Positions 44,252 to 52,718 of a stretch of DNA of 64,000 nucleotides are shown here, one piece after another. The notes beneath the pieces are model-generated. The model saw only the letters and a program-made list of their open reading frames with translations, was not told the DNA's origin and searched no databases. Every line of letters starts with the position of its first letter. The stretch's first letter is position 1. The translations under genes and the position numbers were made by a program. The DNA is from Porphyrobacter sp. HT-58-2 (lineage in GTDB: Bacteria; Pseudomonadota; Alphaproteobacteria; Sphingomonadales; Sphingomonadaceae), in the NCBI RefSeq assembly GCF_002952215.1, contig NZ_CP022600.1, positions 2,914,001 through 2,978,000 on the forward strand, written 5' to 3'.

Positions 44252-44561
44252 GGTCCTTACCTTCGACAGGAAACTGGTTCGGAACCGGTGATCCGAAGCA
44301 GGGCACACCCCGGTGCGCAGAATGCGCCGATTGGCGGGCGCAAGCACCCTAGGGTTTTTACTTACGCGCTAACCCTAGGGGGTCGAACGCGGCGCAACGG
44401 TTTACCGAGGATATGCAGAACCGAATGGCGGCGTGTTTCCAGTCGCTTGAGCAAAAATTGCGCGGATCATTCTGCCGATTTGGCAGCATCCGCACGAAAA
44501 CCGCCCAGGTCGAGGATGTCTAGATTTTTTTTAATTGTTCTTCAGCCCAAAGGATGAAGAG
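44252..44561. promoter_or_regulatory. Divergent intergenic region upstream of inositol synthase gene
   Basis: 310 bases between the divergent GT4 and inositol-3-phosphate synthase genes. Its prominent feature is the CCCTAGGG pair at 44347-44380. An AT-rich run (tagattttttttaattgttc) lies just before the synthase gene, whose ribosome site is aaaggatgaagag. No coding frame is convincing here. Confidence 0.6.
44347..44380. promoter_or_regulatory. Paired CCCTAGGG palindromes, candidate operator
   Basis: CCCTAGGGTT at 44347-44356 and AACCCTAGGG at 44371-44380 form a perfect 10-base inverted repeat with a 14-base spacer. CCCTAGGG is also palindromic by itself, so the site could be bound by two dimers. 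It lies between divergent genes, 182 bases before the synthase start. A hairpin terminator is possible but no T-run follows on the plus strand. Confidence 0.6.
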
Positions 44562-45662
44562 ATGAATACAATACGGTCAGCTATTGTCGGATTGGGCAAT
44601 TGTGCTGCATCTCTGATACAGGGCGCAGAGTATTACCGAGAAAATTCAGAAAAGCATGGCCTTATCTTTCAGTCAGTCGGCGGATTTTCGCCCGACGACG
44701 TCAGGTTTGTCCTGGGAATTGACGTCGACAAACGAAAAGTCGGCAAATCGCTTGCTGAGGCCATTTTTTCAAAACCCAACAATACGGCGACATTTCACTC
44801 CCGGATCGAATCGCCGCCAGCCAAGGTGATGATGGGTCGTGTGCTTGATGGGGTGGCCCCTCACATGACCGAAGCTGGTGAGCGCGGCTTCATGATCGCC
44901 TCGGAGCGCGAAGCCACGCGGGAGGATATCGTCGCCGCACTCCGGCGCGAGCGGGTGGATGTGCTCGTCAACTTCCTTCCGGTCGGCTCGCAGGCGGCGA
45001 GCGAGTTCTACATGGAATGCGCGCTCGAAGCCGGGGTTGGCGTGGTCAATGCCATACCGGTGTTCATCGCCAGCGATCCTGTCTGGGAAGCACGCTTCCG
45101 CCAGCGTGGCCTGCCGATCGTGGGTGATGACATCAAGGCTCAGATCGGCGCGACGGTGATCCACCGTTCCCTGTCGGCCCTGTTCGCCAGTCGCGGGGTC
45201 AACGTGGCGCGCACCTACCAGCTCAATACCGGCGGCAATACCGATTTCATGAACATGCTCGATCACGACCGGCTGACCGCGAAGAAGGTATCCAAGACCG
45301 AAGCTGTGCAGGCCGCACTTGCTGCCCGGCTGGACGACGAGAACATCCGTATCGGCCCAGCGGATTACGTGCCGTGGCAGAAGGACAACAAGATCTGCTT
45401 CCTGAGGCTGGAAGGTGCAGGGTGGGGCGGCGTGCCAATGCACCTCGAACTGCGCCTGTCGGTCGAAGACAGTCCCAATGCCGCTGCTTGCGTGATGGAC
45501 GCGATCCGGTTCTGCAAGCTCGCCCGCGACCGCGGTGAGGGTGGTGCGCTGATCGCCGAGAGCGCCTTCTACTGCAAGCACCCTCCCCGCCAGATGGCCG
45601 AAGACGCGGCGCTTGCGCTGTTGGATGCGCGTGCCGCGCCGCAGCTGGATGCAGCCGAGTAA
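44562..45662 (+). CDS. ino1: Inositol-3-phosphate synthase (myo-inositol-1-phosphate synthase)
   Basis: 366 residues, matching the short actinobacterial and archaeal type. It converts glucose-6-phosphate to inositol-3-phosphate using NAD. The dinucleotide loop is IVGLGNCAASLIQG at the N-terminus. Other family segments are VNFLPVGSQAASEFYM, GDDIKAQIGATVIHRSL, and YQLNTGGNTDFMNML, which includes catalytic-pocket residues. The start at 44562 has an AAGAG-like site. The first 70 codons are clearly more AT-rich than the remainder. Inositol synthesis beside CDP-alcohol phosphotransferases suggests an inositol lipid or compatible solute. Confidence 0.93.
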   Translation: MNTIRSAIVGLGNCAASLIQGAEYYRENSEKHGLIFQSVGGFSPDDVRFVLGIDVDKRKVGKSLAEAIFSKPNNTATFHSRIESPPAKVMMGRVLDGVAPHMTEAGERGFMIASEREATREDIVAALRRERVDVLVNFLPVGSQAASEFYMECALEAGVGVVNAIPVFIASDPVWEARFRQRGLPIVGDDIKAQIGATVIHRSLSALFASRGVNVARTYQLNTGGNTDFMNMLDHDRLTAKKVSKTEAVQAALAARLDDENIRIGPADYVPWQKDNKICFLRLEGAGWGGVPMHLELRLSVEDSPNAAACVMDAIRFCKLARDRGEGGALIAESAFYCKHPPRQMAEDAALALLDARAAPQLDAAE

Positions 45663-45725
45663 GGTGCTCCGGCAATCCGTCTGCCCGCCCTGCCTGTATT
45701 CCTTGCTGCCCGAGTTCGTATCGCC

Positions 45726-46499
45726 ATGAACGCTCTGATCCTTGCCGCAGGTTTTGGCTCGCGCCTTGCCAAGGCCACGCCCTTTCCCAAACCGCTGGTT
45801 GGAGTGGCCGGACGCAGCCTGCTGGAATGGTCGGTGCTGCAGGCGGCCCGTGCAGGCGTGCGCCGGGCCGTCATCGTCACAGGTCACCGCGCCAGCGAAA
45901 TCGAGTGTCTGCTGCCGGAAATGGCCGCACGAACCGGGGTAATGCTGGAAAGCTGCCGTACGGCCGATTGGTCGATGCCCAATGGCCATTCGGTATTGGC
46001 CGGAGCGCAGCGGATCGAGGGCAACTATCTCCTCATGATGGCAGATCACCTGTTCTCCGTGTCGCTGCTGACGAGGTTGGTAGCCGAGATGGACCATGTC
46101 TCTGGGGCCTTGCTGGCGATTGACCGCAACTGCACAGGTCCGACGATCGATCCGACCGACGCGACCTGGGTCAGTACCCGCCACGATGGCATGATTGCAT
46201 CCATCGGCAAGCATCTGACCAATCGCGACGCGGTCGATTGCGGTGCGTTTATCGCCACCCCCAATCTGGCCGACGCGATCCGTGAAGCGATTGCCGCTGG
46301 TGCTGCGGGCAGCCTGACAGACGGGATGCAGCACCTCGCCGCCTGTGGAACCGCAGCGACCCTCGACGTCACGGGCAATTGGTGGATCGATGTTGACGAT
46401 CCCGGAATGCTCGCGCTGGCCGAACAGATGGCTCCGGCCTTTCTCGATCCGCCTGCTGCTGCCCCTTTGCACATCGCTATCGACAGGACGGCAGCATGA
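45726..46499 (+). CDS. Nucleotidyltransferase, candidate CTP:inositol-1-phosphate cytidylyltransferase
   Basis: 257 residues, a sugar-1-phosphate nucleotidyltransferase fold. The nucleotide loop is ILAAGFGSRLAKATPFPKPLVGVAGRSLLEW, with the G-x-G-x-R-L signature and conserved lysine of cytidylyl- and thymidylyl-type enzymes. A metal-binding aspartate lies in YLLMMADHLFSVSLL. Bacterial and archaeal CTP:inositol-1-phosphate cytidylyltransferases belong to this group. The neighbour 63 bases upstream makes inositol phosphate, so that function is favoured. A sugar phosphate is the alternative. Confidence 0.75.
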   Translation: MNALILAAGFGSRLAKATPFPKPLVGVAGRSLLEWSVLQAARAGVRRAVIVTGHRASEIECLLPEMAARTGVMLESCRTADWSMPNGHSVLAGAQRIEGNYLLMMADHLFSVSLLTRLVAEMDHVSGALLAIDRNCTGPTIDPTDATWVSTRHDGMIASIGKHLTNRDAVDCGAFIATPNLADAIREAIAAGAAGSLTDGMQHLAACGTAATLDVTGNWWIDVDDPGMLALAEQMAPAFLDPPAAAPLHIAIDRTAA

Positions 46500-47752
46500 C
46501 CATCGCGGCACCGATCATGCTCGATTGCACCCGCATGGTAGCGACTGGCTGGAGCGGCCGAATGCCGACCGGAATCGACCGCGTGTGCGATGCCTATCGT
46601 GCGCATTTCGCCCCCCGCGCGCGCGCCGTCGTGCAGGTGCGCGGTCGTGCAAGGGTCTTGTCTGCGGCCCATTCGGCGCGGCTGTTCGATCTGCTTGAAA
46701 ACCCTGGCGCTGGCTTCCGGAAACGCTTTGCCGAGCTTGCCGCACGGGCGCTGGTGAGCAGGTCAACGAACACCCGCGGGGGGCTCTATCTGAATGTGTC
46801 GCACTCCGACTTCGATCTGATGCATCATCGGCGCTGGGTCAGGCAAAGCGGTGTGCGGCCAGTCTATCTCTTGCATGACCTGATCCCGATCGAACATCCG
46901 CAGTTCACCACAGCGCACAAGGCAGCGCGTCATGCCGGACGGGTGCGTCACGCGCTCAGCGCGGCGAGCGGGATCATCGCCAATTCGCGCGACACGGCGC
47001 GTGCGATCCGAGCCTTTGCGCAAGAGCAAGGGCTGGCGCCGCCGCCCCTGCTTGAAGCGCCGCTCGGCGCCCCTTTGCTGCCGGATCCCGGCCAGCGGGC
47101 TCCGGCACGCGCGCCAGTCTTTGTCTGCGTGGCGACAATCGAGCATCGGAAGAACCACATGATGCTGCTTGATGTGTGGCAGCGCTTGATCGCTGAGTAC
47201 GGAGAAGGCGCGCCGCAGCTGGTCCTGATCGGTCGCTGGGGCCTGGGTTCGGAGGCGGTGCGACGGCGCTATCGGGCCGACCCACAACTCCACCGCTTCG
47301 TGAAGATCCACAGCCACTGCAGCGATGCCGAGGTCGCCCGGCACCTGCGAAAGGCGCGCGCGCTGCTTGCACCGAGCAGGGCCGAGGGTTTCGGCCTTCC
47401 GGTGGCCGAGGCGCTTCGGCTCGGTGTCCCGGTAATTGCCAGCGACCTGCCTGCCTTCCGTGAGGCTGGCGGCAGCGTTCCGACCTTCCTCAATCCAGGC
47501 GCGAAAGAGGCGTGGGCGCGGATGATCCGAGAATTTGTCTCTGACGGGCCGGAGCGTCAGCGTCAGCTTGCAGCTCTCAAGGGATGGCGCGCACCTGACT
47601 GGCGCGACCATTTCGCGCTGGTCGACAACTGGCTCGAGAGCCTTTTGCGCCCATTTCCCGAGGCGACAAGCGGGCTACCGCGCGCTGATAACGACGGACA
47701 TCGACAAGCAGAACCGCAAACGCTTGGCACCATGGCGGGAGCACGGCGATGA
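46496..47752 (+). CDS. Glycosyltransferase, GT4 family
   Basis: 418 residues. The N-terminal acceptor domain reads WSGRMPTGIDRVCDAYRAHF, a start shared by capsule-associated enzymes that work on the conserved GT4 template. The C-terminal donor domain has SRAEGFGLPVAEALRLGVPVIASDL. It overlaps the nucleotidyltransferase gene by ATGA. It probably adds a residue to the capsule or lipid-linked glycan. Confidence 0.85.
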   Translation: MTIAAPIMLDCTRMVATGWSGRMPTGIDRVCDAYRAHFAPRARAVVQVRGRARVLSAAHSARLFDLLENPGAGFRKRFAELAARALVSRSTNTRGGLYLNVSHSDFDLMHHRRWVRQSGVRPVYLLHDLIPIEHPQFTTAHKAARHAGRVRHALSAASGIIANSRDTARAIRAFAQEQGLAPPPLLEAPLGAPLLPDPGQRAPARAPVFVCVATIEHRKNHMMLLDVWQRLIAEYGEGAPQLVLIGRWGLGSEAVRRRYRADPQLHRFVKIHSHCSDAEVARHLRKARALLAPSRAEGFGLPVAEALRLGVPVIASDLPAFREAGGSVPTFLNPGAKEAWARMIREFVSDGPERQRQLAALKGWRAPDWRDHFALVDNWLESLLRPFPEATSGLPRADNDGHRQAEPQTLGTMAGARR

Positions 47753-48945
47753 GCCAACTGGCACCGATCCTGCACTCTGAATTGCCGGACGACGAGAGTG
47801 ACGCGGAAACAGGCGAGCAGTCCACCCCGCCCGCCAAAGCCCGGTTGAGCCTGCTGGCGCGGGTGCGCGCGCTCGATCCGCTGTTTGCCTCGCTGGTGAT
47901 CCTGCCGACCTTGATCGCGGCGCTCTATTTCGGGATCTTCGCCAGCGATGTCTACGTGTCGGAAAGCCGCTTCATCGTGCGCAGTCCGACCAAGCCCAAT
48001 CTGTCTCCGCTGGGCGTGGTGCTGAGCGGGGGCAACATCGTCGGGGCGAGCGAGGAAAGCGCCGCGGTCAGCGAGTTCCTCGGCTCGCGTCAGGCGCTTG
48101 GCGCGATCAACGAGGATGGCTTTGCCACCCGTGCATGGGGGAACGAGCATGTTTTCCGTTTCGATCGTTTCGGCGGGCTGTGGTCCGACAGCGCCGAGGA
48201 TCTGTTCGATTACTACCGCCGCAAGGTTGCTGCAGAGGACGCCAAGAGCACCGGGGTGACTGTGCTTCGGGTGCAGGCCTTCGATCCGGTAAGCGCCCAG
48301 ACCATGAACCGGCGACTGCTCGAAGCCTCGGAAGTGCTGGTCAACACCCTTTCGGAACGCGCCCGCGGTGATGGCATCGCCGCGGCTGAAGAAGAACTGG
48401 AGCAGGCACGCAAGCAGGCCCAGAATGCGGCTCTGGCTCTGGCCGCCTACCGCAATGCCGAGGGCGTAATCGATCCCGAACTGCAGGCCAGCGCAGGCCT
48501 GCAGATGGTCGGCAAGCTGCAGGATCAGCTGATCGCCGCACAGACCCAGTTGCTGCAGCTCGAAACCTACACGCCGCAGGCCTCGCAGATCCCCTATCTG
48601 CGCACCCAGATCCGCAAGCTGGAAGGCGAGATCGCTGTCCAGACCGCACAGCTTGCCGGTGGACGGGGCTCTTTGTCTTCAGCATCGGTGCGTTATCAGG
48701 AACTGCGGCTGGCATCGGAATATGCCGAAAGGCAGCTGGCCATTGCGCTTACCGCCTATCAGGAGGCGCAAGCCGAAGCCCGACGCAAACAGGCCTATGT
48801 CGAACGGATTGCGCAGCCGAGCCTGCCTGACGATGCCGCCTATCCTCGGCGGTTGCGCGGAGTGCTGGCGACCCTGGTGCTGGGCCTGATCGCCTGGGGC
48901 GTTGTCGCAATGCTGCTGGTCGGCGTGCGCGAGCACCGGGATTGA
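47749..48945 (+). CDS. Capsule export inner-membrane protein (KpsE/BexC/CtrB family)
   Basis: 398 residues. Two membrane helices, one near residue 45 and one near the C-terminus, flank a periplasmic coiled coil. The N-terminal SRFIVRSPT segment after the first helix is typical of the polysaccharide co-polymerase (PCP-3) class. It links the inner-membrane ABC transporter to the outer-membrane Wza protein. The next two genes encode that transporter, and a Wza-type lipoprotein lies at 58343. Confidence 0.9.
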   Translation: MSQLAPILHSELPDDESDAETGEQSTPPAKARLSLLARVRALDPLFASLVILPTLIAALYFGIFASDVYVSESRFIVRSPTKPNLSPLGVVLSGGNIVGASEESAAVSEFLGSRQALGAINEDGFATRAWGNEHVFRFDRFGGLWSDSAEDLFDYYRRKVAAEDAKSTGVTVLRVQAFDPVSAQTMNRRLLEASEVLVNTLSERARGDGIAAAEEELEQARKQAQNAALALAAYRNAEGVIDPELQASAGLQMVGKLQDQLIAAQTQLLQLETYTPQASQIPYLRTQIRKLEGEIAVQTAQLAGGRGSLSSASVRYQELRLASEYAERQLAIALTAYQEAQAEARRKQAYVERIAQPSLPDDAAYPRRLRGVLATLVLGLIAWGVVAMLLVGVREHRD

Positions 48946-48947
48946 CC

Positions 48948-49745
48948 GTGGCTGGCCCTGCCCCCCTTTCGCTTGTTGCGCATCTGGCTGTCCAGCGCCG
49001 GGTGCTTGGCGCGCTGCTGATCCGCGAACTGCTGACCCGTTACGGTCGGCACAATATCGGCTTTCTGTGGCTGTTCGTGGAGCCGATGATGTTCACCCTT
49101 GGGGTGACGGCACTTTGGACCGCAACCAAGTCGGTCCACGGCAGCGACCTGCCCATCGTCGCCTTTGCACTGACCGGCTATTCAAGTGTGCTGCTGTGGC
49201 GCAACATGCCGGGCCGCTGCATCGGCGCGCTCGAAGCGAACCTGTCACTGTTTTACCATCGCAACATCCGCGCGCTGGATATCTATCTCACGCGCATCGC
49301 GATCGAATTCTCAGGGGCGACAATTTCGTTTCTCGTGCTGGGCCTCGTGTTCATTCTGATGGGCTGGCTTGCGCCGCCAGAAGACGTGCTGACCGTTGTC
49401 GGCGGATGGTTGCTGATCGCATGGTTCGGCGCGGCCCTTGCCATGACGCTGGGCGCGCTGAGTCACGAATTCGAGCTGGTCGACAAGTTCTGGCACCCCG
49501 CCTCCTATTTGCTGTTTCCGCTATCGGGTGCGGGCTTTCTGGTTTCGGGAGTGCCCCCTGCGGTGCGCGAAGTGGTGCTGTGGATACCCATGGTCCACGG
49601 GGTGGAGATCATCCGCGACGGCTTCTTCGGCTCGAAGATCGAGGCAATCTATGATGCTGGTTACGCGGCGACTTTCGCACTTGTGTTGAGCGCGACAGCG
49701 CTGATTGCTGTGCGTTGGGCTGCGGGTCGGGTGGCGCCGCAATGA
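48948..49745 (+). CDS. Capsule ABC transporter permease (KpsM type)
   Basis: 265 residues, six hydrophobic stretches, the ABC-2 class of permease. It begins near RRVLGALLIRELLTRYGRHNIGFLWLF, which resembles the cytoplasmic interface helix of KpsM/Wzm. I prefer the GTG at 48948; a TTG at 48942 overlaps the upstream stop. It pairs with the ATPase that follows to export lipid-linked polysaccharide. Confidence 0.88.
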   Translation: MAGPAPLSLVAHLAVQRRVLGALLIRELLTRYGRHNIGFLWLFVEPMMFTLGVTALWTATKSVHGSDLPIVAFALTGYSSVLLWRNMPGRCIGALEANLSLFYHRNIRALDIYLTRIAIEFSGATISFLVLGLVFILMGWLAPPEDVLTVVGGWLLIAWFGAALAMTLGALSHEFELVDKFWHPASYLLFPLSGAGFLVSGVPPAVREVVLWIPMVHGVEIIRDGFFGSKIEAIYDAGYAATFALVLSATALIAVRWAAGRVAPQ

Positions 49746-51169
49746 TCGTGGTCGAGGACATCGCCAAGTCGTATCGCACCCGCAACGGCCCGCGCCAGGT
49801 GCTTGAGGGGGTCAGCTTTACCCTCGAAATGGGCGAAAGGCTCGGGGTGCTGGGGCGCAACGGGGCGGGCAAGTCCACCTTGATCCGGCTGGTTGGCGGC
49901 GCGGAACAACCGACCAGAGGGCGCATCACCCGCGCCATGTCGGTTTCCTGGCCACTGGCCTTCGGCGGTGCGTTTCAACCGCAGCTGACCGGGGCCGACA
50001 ACATTCGCTTCATCAGCCGGCTCTATGCACAAGACCCAGAGGCCAACCTCGCCTTTGTCGAAGCTTTTGCCGAACTTGGTGCCTATCTGCGCGAGCCGGT
50101 ACGAAGCTATTCCTCGGGTATGCGCGCAAGGCTGGCCTTCGCGATTTCGATGATCATCGAATTCGACTGCTTCCTCATCGACGAAATCGCCGCCGTCGGC
50201 GATGCGCGCTTTCACGAACGCTGCAATTACGAACTGTTCGACCGTCGCGGCGAACGCGCGATGATGATCATCTCGCACGATCCGGGGTACCTGCGCGATC
50301 ATTGCAACCGCTGGGCAGTGCTAGACGCAGGGTGCCTGACCACATTCGACGATTTCGACGCTGCACAATCCCATTTCCTCGCGCTGGTCGGTGCTGGAGA
50401 AAGCGCGGACGGAAGAGGGGCCAGGGGCAGCGTCCAGCCATTTGCGCGGCGACTGACCGCGATCGATTCCTTGCGCCGTGTGGCCCATGCCGATGCACAG
50501 TTCATGGCCTTGGTGCGCAAAGCTGACAGTGCCCGGGATCGGCACGACTGGGCCGAGGCAGAGGCAGCCTATGTCGCCGCCTTGACCTTGCACCCTTACG
50601 AGCGAAGCTACTGGGCGCAACTCGGCCACGTGCTGCGCGAACAGGGGCAACTCGCGCGGGCAGAAATCGCCTATCGAACCGCCTGCGCCTATGGTGAAGC
50701 AGCGCGGGTGCTGGCCCCGTTCATCACGGCAGTCGCCCCGCCGGGGGCGGACGCACAAGCTCTTGCTTGCCCCGTTCCTGATGGCGGCCCTACCCGCCTG
50801 CAGCCGCCCGGCTATCCTGACCTCGCTTTGCTGGCGGCTATGCTGCACGGCGCTGAGCGGCTGGACGAGAATGATGCCTTGCGCTTGCTTCGGAGCGGAC
50901 AGAGCCTTGAGGCAGTGCTGGCCGGAATGGGCGGCGGCAGCAGGGTCCTCGCGCCCGACGCGATTGTCGTCGTCCCGGGGAACACGGCACCATTGCGGCA
51001 CGACTGGCGCGATGATCTTGCCCGCATGGCAGGCATACGTCCCGAAGCGCTCGATGATGCTCTGAACCGTTCGGAAAGTCTGCTGGCTGCGCTGCGCATG
51101 GCCGGAGGGCTGAACGGCTGGACGCTGCCTGACCTCGCCTCCGCACCTCTACAGGAGCATCAGCCATGA
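49742..51169 (+). CDS. Capsule ABC transporter ATPase (KpsT type) fused to a TPR-like extension
   Basis: 475 residues, about twice the usual 220. The N-terminal half is a complete ATPase: Walker A GRNGAGKST near residue 40, signature YSSGMRARL near 122, and Walker B FDCFLIDEIAAVGD near 145. The C-terminal half has TPR-like helices (DSARDRHDWAEAEAAY, LHPYERSYWAQLGHVLREQG near 283) that resemble the whole of the separate gene at 52062. The extension ends in an acidic region. It may link export to chain synthesis. The start overlaps the permease stop. Confidence 0.88.
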   Translation: MIVVEDIAKSYRTRNGPRQVLEGVSFTLEMGERLGVLGRNGAGKSTLIRLVGGAEQPTRGRITRAMSVSWPLAFGGAFQPQLTGADNIRFISRLYAQDPEANLAFVEAFAELGAYLREPVRSYSSGMRARLAFAISMIIEFDCFLIDEIAAVGDARFHERCNYELFDRRGERAMMIISHDPGYLRDHCNRWAVLDAGCLTTFDDFDAAQSHFLALVGAGESADGRGARGSVQPFARRLTAIDSLRRVAHADAQFMALVRKADSARDRHDWAEAEAAYVAALTLHPYERSYWAQLGHVLREQGQLARAEIAYRTACAYGEAARVLAPFITAVAPPGADAQALACPVPDGGPTRLQPPGYPDLALLAAMLHGAERLDENDALRLLRSGQSLEAVLAGMGGGSRVLAPDAIVVVPGNTAPLRHDWRDDLARMAGIRPEALDDALNRSESLLAALRMAGGLNGWTLPDLASAPLQEHQP

Positions 51170-52065
51170 GCGCGCTTCGCCGCATCCTTCTTGAACAACC
51201 GCGGCCGGCGGCCGAAGCCCATTTCGTCGCACGCACCCGAAGCCAGTATCTCGGGCAAGGAACAGTGCTGTGTCAGGTGCTCGGCAACCTTAAGCTGTTC
51301 GCGATCGGCGAGGATGTCGGCTTCACCCCGCATATGCTGTTCGAAGGGTACTGGGAGTATTGGCTGACCCGCCATTTCGCCCAAGCGATTCGTCCCGGCG
51401 ATACCGTGATCGATATCGGCGCCAACCTGGGCTATTACACTCTACTTGCTGCCGACCTGGTCGGCGAAGGCGGCCGGGTGGTGGCGATTGAGCCCAATCC
51501 GGAGGTTTTTCGTCGGCTTGCCTCAAGCATAGCTGTCAACGGTTTCACGGGTCGGACCGAGGCACGCAACATCGCACTTGCTGCACCGGGCGAAAGCGGT
51601 TCACGCCGGTTTTTCATTCCCGCAGGCGAGCCCAAGAATGGACGCTTCATCGCTCCGGGCGAGGATCCGGCTTGGCTCGCAGCCCATGGGACGCTTAGCG
51701 AAGTCAAGCTCGGAGAGCTAAATCTCCATGAATTCCAGAGCGTTGACTTCATAAAGATCGATGTTGAGGGCGCAGAATTGGCGGTGCTTGCTCATTTAGG
51801 CCCGATCCTTGAACGTTTCCGCCCCAAAGTGGTGTGCGAAGTGAATTTTGCGCGCGGCTACGGTTGGGACGATGTCGTCGCGGCCTTCGGCACCGATGCG
51901 CTCAAATTCCTCGACTACGACAGCTCCGTAAAGCCCCTTACTCGCGCGATGGTCGAAACCCGGCAATGCGGAGAGGACTGGCTGGTGTGCGTCGACCTTG
52001 CCGAAGTCGCGACCGACAAAACCAGTCCAGATGACCCAGATGCGGTTCGAGGAGTAGCGGCATGA
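51166..52065 (+). CDS. FkbM-family SAM methyltransferase
   Basis: 299 residues. A class I methyltransferase: the SAM-binding motif I is VIDIGANLGYYTLLA, with the acidic ribose residue in VVAIEPNPEVF. The FkbM family usually O-methylates sugars or polyketides. In this locus methylation of a capsule sugar, perhaps a terminal signal for export or chain length, is plausible. Overlaps the KpsT-like stop by ATGA and the next gene as well. Confidence 0.88.
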   Translation: MSALRRILLEQPRPAAEAHFVARTRSQYLGQGTVLCQVLGNLKLFAIGEDVGFTPHMLFEGYWEYWLTRHFAQAIRPGDTVIDIGANLGYYTLLAADLVGEGGRVVAIEPNPEVFRRLASSIAVNGFTGRTEARNIALAAPGESGSRRFFIPAGEPKNGRFIAPGEDPAWLAAHGTLSEVKLGELNLHEFQSVDFIKIDVEGAELAVLAHLGPILERFRPKVVCEVNFARGYGWDDVVAAFGTDALKFLDYDSSVKPLTRAMVETRQCGEDWLVCVDLAEVATDKTSPDDPDAVRGVAA

Positions 52066-52718
52066 AGCCTGCCCGAGACATTTTTGCCCTTACGGGTGCC
52101 CGGCGGCGCCCGGCCCGGAGCGGCCCGCCAGCGGCTCCGCGCGTGGCCCCGCTCTCCTACGCGAGCCGCCAAGCCCACCTCGATTCCGCGCAAGACGCCG
52201 CGCTCGCCGATCCAGCCTTCCGCGATCTGGTCGCTAAGGCCGACGCCGCGCGTGACGAAGGCCGCTGGAAAGATGCTGCCGATGCCTATGGCACTGCGCT
52301 CAAGATCCATCCCTATGAACGCAGTTATTGGACCCAGCTCGGGCATATGCTGAAGGAGCAGGGCTATTTCGGACTGGCTGAGATCGCCTATCGCACTGCG
52401 GCTGCTTTTGGCGCGGAGCCGCTGGATGTGCGCGCGCACCTTAACTTCGTGATGGAGCGGCAGGGTGAAGTCGAAAGCCGTTACCCGATCCGCTTTCACG
52501 CACCCGTCGCTCAGCATAAGCAGGTGCCCGGACGCCCCGACCTCCTGACACTCGCCCGATTGCTTTGGGATGCGCATGACGTCGCTGAGGATGAACAACT
52601 CGCTCTGCTCCGCTCCTGCGACAGCCTTGACGCATTGGCCGCCGCCATGATCGCGGATCCCCGCTTCGAGAAGGCAAACCGCGTCTGGCTGGAACTGCTG
52701 TCGGAGGATGAACTGTGA
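52062..52718 (+). CDS. TPR-like protein related to the KpsT-type extension
   Basis: 218 residues, without signal peptide or membrane helix. Residues about 60-120 (ADAARDEGRWKDAADAY, IHPYERSYWTQLGHMLKEQG) parallel the C-terminal extension of the ATPase encoded at 49742. The last part, PGRPDLLTLARLLWDA, also has a counterpart there. It may form a complex with the ATPase. No catalytic motif is visible. Both neighbours overlap it by four bases. Confidence 0.75.
   Translation: MKPARDIFALTGARRRPARSGPPAAPRVAPLSYASRQAHLDSAQDAALADPAFRDLVAKADAARDEGRWKDAADAYGTALKIHPYERSYWTQLGHMLKEQGYFGLAEIAYRTAAAFGAEPLDVRAHLNFVMERQGEVESRYPIRFHAPVAQHKQVPGRPDLLTLARLLWDAHDVAEDEQLALLRSCDSLDALAAAMIADPRFEKANRVWLELLSEDEL

Noticed and set aside
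44769..46511. 580-residue minus-strand open frame
   Set aside because: Opposite the inositol synthase and nucleotidyltransferase genes, which have clear motifs. No family resemblance on the minus strand.
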